Below, one piece after another: positions 40,773 to 46,779 of a stretch of 46,779 nucleotides of DNA; within the stretch, counting starts at the first letter, position 1, and the number at the start of each line of letters is the position of its first letter. This DNA comes from a virus: the IMG/VR virus record IMGVR_UViG_3300026094_000008, positions 1-46,779 of that record; one strand, given 5' to 3'. Made by a program: the position numbers and the translations under genes. The notes under the pieces are model-generated. The model searched no databases, had not been told where the DNA came from, and saw nothing but the letters and a program-made list of their open reading frames with translations.

Positions 40773-43700
40773 TTAGCCTAATATCAGCGTATACAGTTCA
40801 GTTAATTCTCTATAATCGCTTTCGCTTATTGTTGCGCTTGTGCCTGCGGCAGAAATATAATCTACACCGTCAAACACCTCCATGAGATTAGTTTCGGTGT
40901 TATACCTTACGTCTCCTTCTGGCGGCGAAGGATCTTGCGACGCAGTGTCACCGAATGGTATTACTACACCTATTGTGGTGTTAAACTTTAAATAGCCAAA
41001 GTCAGTGGGCTGGAAGGTAAGCAATCCATCTGCTACCGTGTTTTTTATTTCACTGCCTTGTATTTTAATATCGTCAATTACAAGGTCGCCTATCCCGTTT
41101 CTGTCAAGGTTAAGATCGGTGTCTGTGCCTATTCTATTATTATCTAATTCAATACTGTCTACTTGAATTTTACGAATTGACAATCTAATAGAATCTATAT
41201 CGCCTACTGTAAGATTATTAGTTGTTAAGTCGATCTGAGGAACAGTAGAGTCTATTGTTACAGAAGTTTTTCTGTCATCAGAAAATACACCGCCAAAAGT
41301 AACAAGAGCAGAATTGAATGCTTCGAATAGAGATTCGTTTGCGTTAAATCTTATCTCACCAGTTGTGCCAGAGTAATTGTTTGGGCCGGCCGGTATTTGT
41401 AGAGAACCGGTAGATTCAATGTTTATATTTTGATTGGGAGAAAAAACTATATCTAAATTTAGTGTATCAAAGGTGTCGTTTATAAATCTAATATCTTCTA
41501 GAGTTACGAGCCCTGTGCCGTTTGCTCTTAATTCAAGATCAATATTTTCAGTCTGAACAAAATTAGTATCTATCGAAATATCGGAAAAATTAAGCCGAGG
41601 TGATTCTACGGCAGTCTCGATATCTATGTTAGAAAAACTGTTTGTTCTATTACTGAAAAAATCTTGATTTAGATTAACAGGTATCTGAGATATGATTTTA
41701 CCTAGGCTATTTGCTCTAAATTCTAGATCTGAATTTGTTTGCGTTGTAAAAATAGCGTTGCCACGAATTGCGATGTTTTCAAAATCTGCGTAACTACCGA
41801 TAGATAAATTTTCTGATATAGCCGCAATGCCTGACAAACTAAAATTACCATCGTTTATTAACGGCTTAGTAATTGTAATATTTTGAAAGGTAGTAGATTG
41901 AAAAGAACTGTTACCGATTACTGTAAGATCATTATCAACTCTAACACTATTACGCGAAATTACTCTGCCTGTTTGATTAGCTCTTAACTCTAGATCTGCG
42001 TTTGATTCCGTAGTTTCTATATAATTATCGTTGATTGAAATAGAATCCGCAGTTGCTTCAGATAGATAGACTTTATTCCATTCTTTTGTGATACTTCCGA
42101 GATCAAATCGAGAATCTTGGTCAGGCAAGAAGTCTTGATCAATGTCGACGTTTAGTTTAACAGTATCAGTTGATTGATTACCTATAAGGTTTAATGAACC
42201 TGCGAAGCTGAAATTCCCGGTAATGGATAAATCTTCTGTAATACTTGTGTTTGAATTTACATTTAATTCATTTTCTGGCGATAGATTTATTTCATTACTG
42301 AGAGAAGTTAAATTATTATCTGAAAAATTTATTAATCCTGTTCTAACTCGATTTGAATTAATTAGTGTTTCGCTATCGCCGTCTACGAAATTTAACTGTG
42401 TGAACGAATCTGCATTTACGTCATTTGCATCTATAGTAGTAGTACCTGTGTCGAAATCTACAAAGAAGTCATCGCCCACTTTATACTTGCCGTTTTGATC
42501 TATTGAAGTAAAAAAAATAGTACCGTTGTTTAGTTCGGTAATTTCATTTTCTTCTATAGCAAGCGTTCTGTCATTGTCTGCTCGTTTACCTGTACCAACA
42601 TAGGCAAAATTATGGTTGATAAGATAAAATAGGCAATCATCGCCGTCTGCTATAGCTCCTTGATTGCCGTATACATTAGCAGATCCTATTGACCTAAGTT
42701 CCGCGCCAAAATTTACAGTACTGCCGTCTTCGCTTATTCTTCCTATACTGCCATTGAATCCTAATATGGCTTGATCTGCAAAGTAGGTAAAGGAAGTTAG
42801 CCATTCTACTCTTACACCATTAGTCATTACTAGACCTTTTGCGTTAGGCGTTAAGAAAGTAACAGCTTGAAACAGCATGCTGGCTGACACTGCCGAAGCA
42901 TTTACTTCTGCTCCGTCAAGAAAAGCGCCTCCACCGGCGTCTCCAGAGTTAAAGCCTCTTGGATCTGAGCTGGTGCGATTTGAACCATAAGTAAGCACTG
43001 TGACATTCTGAACATAAGGAGACCTTTTAGAAATAGTAGCATTTGGTCTAAATCTAAATGCGTAGTGCTCTTCGGTGTCACTATAAAATTCAGAAACTGT
43101 AAGATGTTGTACGGTAGTTTCGCCGTCTAGTAAAAATACATCATTATATTCAAAACCAGCTGCTGGTTTTATAATGGTATTTCTTATATCGTATCCTGTA
43201 ACAGTAACATTGTTAGGTACTTCTAGTGGTAGTTCTTCTTCGAAGTGGCCTGGTCCTACCAGTATAGCTACAGGTCCTTGAACACTTGCATCTGCTGTTG
43301 TTAGTGCTCTCTTAAGAGTGCGAAACGGATCTTGGGGATGGTCGCCTGTGTTTTGATCGCTGCCATTTTGATCGACAAAGAAAATATTACCTTGACGTAG
43401 TGTATAATTAAAATCACCTACTAATATATTAGAAGTAGTAATAGATTGGCCGTTTACTAGCCTTGTATATAGATCCTTCCATGTTTTATTAGCAGTTCCT
43501 AGTCGTGCTGAGTTAGAAGTATCTGGTATAATGTCGCTGCTAACATCACTGGCAAAACTCACAGTGTCTTCTTGAAGATTATCTCCGAATGTGATAGACC
43601 CTTCTAGAGTGATATTACCAGGTGTAAAAATATCACCATCGACTCTAAGATTAGATCTGATATTGGTTTCTGCTGTGCCGTTAGGTACAATATCGATATT

Positions 43701-44066
43701 GCTGTTTGAAATAATAGTTGAAATTTTGTTATCGTCTATTGCTATAGTGCCGTTGTCTAAAGCAGTAAAAACTACAGCAGAACTTGCGTTTAACAGAATA
43801 TCTCCTGATAATACTGCGATAGTGTTATCGTCTATTGAATAATTTGAAAGATTAGCGTCGGCTGTTTCTAGTCTAGTTGTTTGAGTAGTTCCTGAAATTG
43901 TAACTGCTCGATTAGGAGAATCTGTATTTACACCTATGCGATTGTTTTCAACGTCAAGATATAGTAATTGTGTGGTTTGGAGATCGTTTCTAAATGCGAG
44001 ATCTATGCCATTGCGGTCTAGATTAGCAAAAAGTAGCGGCCCTGATATTCTACCTACTTGCGACAT
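40773..44066 (-). CDS. Giant virion/fibre protein, 1097 aa
   Basis: This is the paralogue of the 1399-aa protein. The start (VGRISGPLLFANLDRNGIDL; LLYLDVENNRIGVNT), the beta-helix opening (NIFFVDQNGSDQNTGDHPQD), the middle (NGVRVEWLTSFTYFADQAIL, then GNQGAIADGDD), the NGKYKVGDDFFVDFDTGTT segment, the ESNADLELRANQTG repeats and the end (VRYNTETNLMEVFDGVDYIS) are all shared. The LamG part is missing here, giving a continuous beta-helix. Its codon usage is like its neighbours. A CTAAATA promoter and AGAGG lie upstream. It probably forms part of the same fibre or receptor-binding assembly. Confidence 0.8.
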   Translation of the reverse strand: MSQVGRISGPLLFANLDRNGIDLAFRNDLQTTQLLYLDVENNRIGVNTDSPNRAVTISGTTQTTRLETADANLSNYSIDDNTIAVLSGDILLNASSAVVFTALDNGTIAIDDNKISTIISNSNIDIVPNGTAETNIRSNLRVDGDIFTPGNITLEGSITFGDNLQEDTVSFASDVSSDIIPDTSNSARLGTANKTWKDLYTRLVNGQSITTSNILVGDFNYTLRQGNIFFVDQNGSDQNTGDHPQDPFRTLKRALTTADASVQGPVAILVGPGHFEEELPLEVPNNVTVTGYDIRNTIIKPAAGFEYNDVFLLDGETTVQHLTVSEFYSDTEEHYAFRFRPNATISKRSPYVQNVTVLTYGSNRTSSDPRGFNSGDAGGGAFLDGAEVNASAVSASMLFQAVTFLTPNAKGLVMTNGVRVEWLTSFTYFADQAILGFNGSIGRISEDGSTVNFGAELRSIGSANVYGNQGAIADGDDCLFYLINHNFAYVGTGKRADNDRTLAIEENEITELNNGTIFFTSIDQNGKYKVGDDFFVDFDTGTTTIDANDVNADSFTQLNFVDGDSETLINSNRVRTGLINFSDNNLTSLSNEINLSPENELNVNSNTSITEDLSITGNFSFAGSLNLIGNQSTDTVKLNVDIDQDFLPDQDSRFDLGSITKEWNKVYLSEATADSISINDNYIETTESNADLELRANQTGRVISRNSVRVDNDLTVIGNSSFQSTTFQNITITKPLINDGNFSLSGIAAISENLSIGSYADFENIAIRGNAIFTTQTNSDLEFRANSLGKIISQIPVNLNQDFFSNRTNSFSNIDIETAVESPRLNFSDISIDTNFVQTENIDLELRANGTGLVTLEDIRFINDTFDTLNLDIVFSPNQNINIESTGSLQIPAGPNNYSGTTGEIRFNANESLFEAFNSALVTFGGVFSDDRKTSVTIDSTVPQIDLTTNNLTVGDIDSIRLSIRKIQVDSIELDNNRIGTDTDLNLDRNGIGDLVIDDIKIQGSEIKNTVADGLLTFQPTDFGYLKFNTTIGVVIPFGDTASQDPSPPEGDVRYNTETNLMEVFDGVDYISAAGTSATISESDYRELTELYTLILG

Positions 44067-44083
44067 TTTATTCCTCTTTTAGA

Positions 44084-44090
44084 TATTTAG
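44084..44090 (-). promoter_or_regulatory. Late promoter CTAAATA for the 1097-aa fibre gene
   Basis: The minus strand reads TACTAAATATC here, 18 nt before the ATG at 44066, in the 29-nt gap after the 169-aa gene. Confidence 0.6.
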
Positions 44091-44095
44091 TAGAA

Positions 44096-44605
44096 TTACT
44101 TGTCAAAATTATGGAGTACTGTAATCGGCTTGTCGAGATCTGGGGGAGATGTAAATTCGATGTAATATCCTGCTGGAAATCCTGAAGGATTTTGTACTAT
44201 ATCATAGTTTGTGATCGAAATTTGAAATACATTCTCGACAAAAACTAAGATATTTTGTGGAGCAGCAGGCACAGGAAAATCTGGGTCGGTTGAATCGAGC
44301 GGTCCAAAAACAGTTTCTACTGCATCTCCGTTACCTAGATTTTGTTGGTGTATGCCCGGGTCTTGATTTGGTTCTTTAAATCTCAATTCTCTCCAGGCGC
44401 CGTTTTGATATACTTCAAATTGGTCATCATCTGTGTTGTAGCGCATATGACCATTTGTAGGGGAGTTAGGTCTTTGAGCTTGTGTGCCTTTGGGAATAAG
44501 CATTACATTTTCGCTGTCTACAATTACTTGATCGTTGATGTCATACTTTACGCCTTTTCCATAAATTGATCTAAGATTTGTATTTTGCGCTTTTAGTAAT
44601 CTCAT
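44096..44605 (-). CDS. Small virion protein with fibre-end module, 169 aa
   Basis: The protein starts MRLLKAQNTNLRSIYGKG. At about residues 44-75 it carries RPNSPTNGHMRYNTDDDQFE then VYQNGAWRELRF, the module that ends the big fibres. The rest (about 85-169, NILVFVENVFQISITNYDIV then ITVLHNFDK) is a beta domain seen in small structural proteins of marine T4-like phages. Its start shares 1 nt with the stop of the upstream 111-aa gene (TAATG). Likely a connector between a fibre and another tail component. Confidence 0.7.
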   Translation of the reverse strand: MRLLKAQNTNLRSIYGKGVKYDINDQVIVDSENVMLIPKGTQAQRPNSPTNGHMRYNTDDDQFEVYQNGAWRELRFKEPNQDPGIHQQNLGNGDAVETVFGPLDSTDPDFPVPAAPQNILVFVENVFQISITNYDIVQNPSGFPAGYYIEFTSPPDLDKPITVLHNFDK

Positions 44606-44940
44606 TATACTTCCAAATAACTAACCGTTGCTGCAAGATCAGTTAAATCTGCTCCTATATCAGGTCCGGCTTCGAATGTTATTCGATCTCCTGCTTCTAA
44701 AACAATTCTTTCAGAATCGAAAGTAAATGTTTCTCCTGCAGGTAATTCTAGTTCTCTAACTACTGAAGTAACTTTTATTTGTTTCGCGTTTGTGTCGGGT
44801 ATTAGATGCATTGTAAAAAATGCAGAGTTAGTTGTGCTAGTATTACAAACTAATATGTTAGTAATAGCATAACTTTTATTTGCTGGTACTTCTAATAAAT
44901 CTAGTTCGTTAGTAGTTAACTGTAAATTCTTAATAGCCAT
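44605..44940 (-). CDS. Small virion protein, about-110-aa family (copy C)
   Basis: This 111-residue beta-rich protein has KSYAITNILVCNTSTTNSAF at about 22-41, then LPAGETFTFDSERIVLEAGD and RITFEAG. It follows the same strand order as copies A (20678-21001) and B (36097-36426), although identity is low. AGGAA precedes the ATG. It lies between the 423-aa and 169-aa proteins. Confidence 0.6.
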   Translation of the reverse strand: MAIKNLQLTTNELDLLEVPANKSYAITNILVCNTSTTNSAFFTMHLIPDTNAKQIKVTSVVRELELPAGETFTFDSERIVLEAGDRITFEAGPDIGADLTDLAATVSYLEV

Positions 44941-44949
44941 TTATAATTC

Positions 44950-46221
44950 CTAAAATAACATCGAAAACAGTAATGATCTATTTTTACTTACTATTTCGTC
45001 TGTTGTGTTATTGTTATTTACATAATAAAGACCAGTCTTGCCTGTGCTTTGCTCTTTTGAAAATAATTTTATACCTTCTTGCGGAGCTATAGGAGCAGGT
45101 AGTGTATCGTCGTCGTAAGGAGCTGATGTAATTTCTAGAATATCATCAATTTTAACTGATCCTTCACCTGATGATTTGAGAGTAAGATCACTATTACTTT
45201 CGATTGTAGAAATGCTAGTGCCTTTTAATTCAAGGCCATCAACATCAAATCTATTTTCATATATATCTGCTATATTATTGCCTTGCACTGTGAATTTTAT
45301 TCTACTTTCTTCGAACGAACTTTTAGCAATAGTTCCCGAATCTTCGATATAATTACTAACATTTGCACCTTGTACTGTTGTATCTAGTCTAACTACGAAA
45401 GAGTTTATAACTTCTATCACAGCAATATTAGTTCCATTAAGAGATTCTAGTGGATCGCCGTTTGCTTGTATTCCAGAAATATCTACAGTATCAGTCTCAA
45501 GAAATCCGTGAGGACCGCTTGTTTGAACTACAGTAGTATTATTGTCGTCTGGATTAACTGCGATAATATCAAGAAGAGGATGGAATTCATCTATGGCTTC
45601 AACTTCGGTGTCGCCTTCGCCTAACGAAGACTGAACTCTATTTTCAAAGTTAAAATCTATGAAATCCTTTACTGCCTTTGTATTTGGTATATTATCGTCG
45701 TCTATAATAAAAGTGCCATTCGATGACGGTTCAATTACACCATTGTTATAATTGAAGATTTTTTCTTCATAATCCGGAGTATTAGTAACAGAAATTACTC
45801 CGTTGCCTGTGTCAATGTAAAAGTCACCCTGTGCTACAATGCCAGGTGTATTAAGAGGAAGTTTTTGGCTTCCGGCTTCTGCGTAGAATGTACCTTGTCC
45901 TGATAAACCGCCCAGCGTCCAAGAAATTTGTTCGTCGAAAATCCATCTAGCATCAGGAAGACTGCCTCTGTCTATTTCAATGCCACTTTGAAAGTTAACA
46001 CTAGAGGGTAAGCCGGCACCAACAGTACCCGCACTAAGCACAATAATATTATCTTCGATATTAAGATCTGTAGTATTAATAGTAGTTGTATCACCTTGAA
46101 CTTCAAGGTTTCCGGTAACAACAACTGTACCTACCCCGTCTCCAGTATCTAGAGTAATTGTGCCTTCGTCTATTACGCCGATTTTATAGTTTGACGAATA
46201 CGACTTTAAAACTTTTGGCAT
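44950..46221 (-). CDS. Virion structural protein, 423 aa
   Basis: This is a fibre-like protein. The N-terminus (SSNYKIGVIDEGTITLDTGD and TVVVTGNLEVQGDTTTINTT) is typical of marine T4-like phage structural proteins, with NIEDNIIVLSAGTVGAGLP following. The centre has NIPNTKAVKDFIDFNFENRV, like the VPTQRAVKAFI element at the C-termini of the giant proteins. STIESNSDLTLKSSGEGSVK near residue 338 is the same repeat unit as in the 1399-aa protein. The C-terminus is LYYVNNNNTTDEIVSKNRSL. Its Shine-Dalgarno AGGA overlaps the T-run of the terminator upstream. Confidence 0.7.
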   Translation of the reverse strand: MPKVLKSYSSNYKIGVIDEGTITLDTGDGVGTVVVTGNLEVQGDTTTINTTDLNIEDNIIVLSAGTVGAGLPSSVNFQSGIEIDRGSLPDARWIFDEQISWTLGGLSGQGTFYAEAGSQKLPLNTPGIVAQGDFYIDTGNGVISVTNTPDYEEKIFNYNNGVIEPSSNGTFIIDDDNIPNTKAVKDFIDFNFENRVQSSLGEGDTEVEAIDEFHPLLDIIAVNPDDNNTTVVQTSGPHGFLETDTVDISGIQANGDPLESLNGTNIAVIEVINSFVVRLDTTVQGANVSNYIEDSGTIAKSSFEESRIKFTVQGNNIADIYENRFDVDGLELKGTSISTIESNSDLTLKSSGEGSVKIDDILEITSAPYDDDTLPAPIAPQEGIKLFSKEQSTGKTGLYYVNNNNTTDEIVSKNRSLLFSMLF

Positions 46222-46231
46222 TCTTAAATCC

Positions 46232-46259
46232 TAAAAATAGAGGGCACACTGGGTGCCCT
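46232..46259 (-). terminator. Intrinsic terminator-like hairpin between the 139-aa and 423-aa genes
   Basis: Perfect 7-bp arms AGGGCAC / GTGCCCT (46241-46247 and 46253-46259) enclose a 5-nt loop, followed on the minus strand by CTATTTTTA. The T-run is short and interrupted, so partial readthrough into the 423-aa gene is likely; this would lower its expression relative to the 139-aa gene. Confidence 0.65.
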
Positions 46260-46264
46260 AACTA

Positions 46265-46684
46265 TTACTGCTGTGGCAGGGTTGCTGTGCCTGCAACGTC
46301 GTCGTCTTCTTCGCCTAGATTATATTTAATCTGAGCTGAAGCAATGGAGTCATCTGTGTCTTCTGCAAGTATATCAATATTAGCTTGTTCGTACGAGATA
46401 GTTCTGTTATGCAGTTTAGTTACCTGCACTGTAGTGGAGTCATCTAGTACTGCATCAATAGCGAATTCGCCGGCTGACAGATCGCCGCCGCTTTGGTTTA
46501 CCAATGTTAATGTTTCTGTTGTTGTGCCATCACTTACTTTGTAACGTCTGCTTGAACGCTGTGATACAATCCAGGCTGGTGTAGCAGTTGATGCTACTTC
46601 TGACGCACCTGTAAAAAAGTAACGTGAAACTTCAATTTTACCAGCGCCTTGTCCGATAAATCTTTTGTTAATAGGTCTTCCCAT
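46265..46684 (-). CDS. Small virion structural protein, 139 aa
   Basis: It opens MGRPINKRFIGQGAGKIEVS, a start typical of a conserved small structural protein in marine T4-like phages. The body is beta-rich (YKVSDGTTTETLTLVN, about 48-63) and the end is acidic (YNLGEEDDDVAGTATLP). AAGGAG lies well placed before the ATG. It is followed by a hairpin terminator and preceded by a structured leader. Confidence 0.7.
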   Translation of the reverse strand: MGRPINKRFIGQGAGKIEVSRYFFTGASEVASTATPAWIVSQRSSRRYKVSDGTTTETLTLVNQSGGDLSAGEFAIDAVLDDSTTVQVTKLHNRTISYEQANIDILAEDTDDSIASAQIKYNLGEEDDDVAGTATLPQQ

Positions 46685-46779
46685 TTGTTTTCTCCTTAGT
46701 TAGAAGTCCGATGTAGGGTCTAACCTACTACGCGGTGGGTACCGCATAAGTACACCTTATCAGGGTACACTTATAGACA
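46685..46779 (-). other. Structured 5' leader with three hairpins
   Basis: Three stems lie in the 95 nt up to the window end: 46713-46717 with 46724-46728 (5 bp), 46732-46736 with 46741-46745 (5 bp), and 46746-46756 with 46764-46774 (11 bp). In the last, two pairs are G-U in minus-strand RNA but A-C mismatches in plus-strand RNA. This indicates a structure selected in the minus-strand message. No canonical late motif is visible before the window ends. It could be a leader, a terminator of the gene beyond, or both. Confidence 0.5.

Noticed and set aside
36431-44066. Self-cleaving S74 (intramolecular chaperone) domains at the fibre C-termini
   Set aside because: The repeats resemble those ahead of S74 domains, but the proteins end in a short RYNTDxxxEVYxGxxW module with no S74-like domain after it.
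1-46779. tRNA genes or a riboswitch
   Set aside because: Apart from 40631-40772 and the two window ends, gaps are about 100 nt or less; no cloverleaf or known aptamer core was seen.

Overview
The window is a late-expressed structural region of a marine T4-like myovirus (Caudoviricetes), of the kind that infects cyanobacteria or SAR11-like bacteria. The main evidence is two adjacent plus-strand genes that read as T4-type neck protein gp14 and tail-completion protein gp15. Supporting evidence is a block of very long modular fibre/virion proteins typical of marine T4-like phages, dense packing with 1-14 nt overlaps or gaps, and a repeated late-promoter motif (ATAAATA or CTAAATA) ahead of most transcription units. 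The host cannot be fixed from the sequence. No integrase, transposase, tRNA, CRISPR array or replication gene was seen.

Layout. Positions 1-4000 (plus strand): a divergent late promoter pair, gp14 (which appears to start at an ATT codon upstream of its first ATG), gp15, a Nudix hydrolase, a cupin protein and a small helical protein. Positions 3993-6089 (minus): a 698-aa fibre with an internal 110-bp perfect repeat and a cupredoxin-like C-terminus. Positions 6195-7424 (plus): a glycosyltransferase-like accessory gene. Positions 7390-16740 (minus): a 14-gene operon from a late promoter at 16761, encoding six 2OG-Fe(II) oxygenase-like proteins, a parvulin prolyl isomerase, a HAD phosphatase of GmhB type, an SGNH-like hydrolase, a NodU-type carbamoyltransferase, a GT9-like glycosyltransferase and unknowns. 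Positions 16825-17520: a tail-fibre assembly chaperone, closed by an intrinsic terminator. Positions 17554-19941: three tandem cysteine- and glycine-rich paralogues (28, 26 and 27 Cys). Positions 19951-46684: virion/fibre genes including proteins of 2385, 656, 1824, 1399 and 1097 residues built from shared, shuffled modules, interspersed with small (about 110-170 aa) structural proteins.

How it fits together. The giant fibre genes share N- and C-terminal modules, so they probably form one adhesion apparatus made by duplication, splitting and domain insertion. The enzyme operon has the same class of late promoter as the fibre genes and lies just downstream of them. Its mix of hydroxylases, a prolyl isomerase, a carbamoyltransferase and sugar enzymes is that of a late modification system. 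It could decorate virion proteins (the Cys/Gly-rich proteins and fibres are natural candidates) or surface glycans. This is the most interesting hypothesis in the window; no substrate can be read from the sequence.
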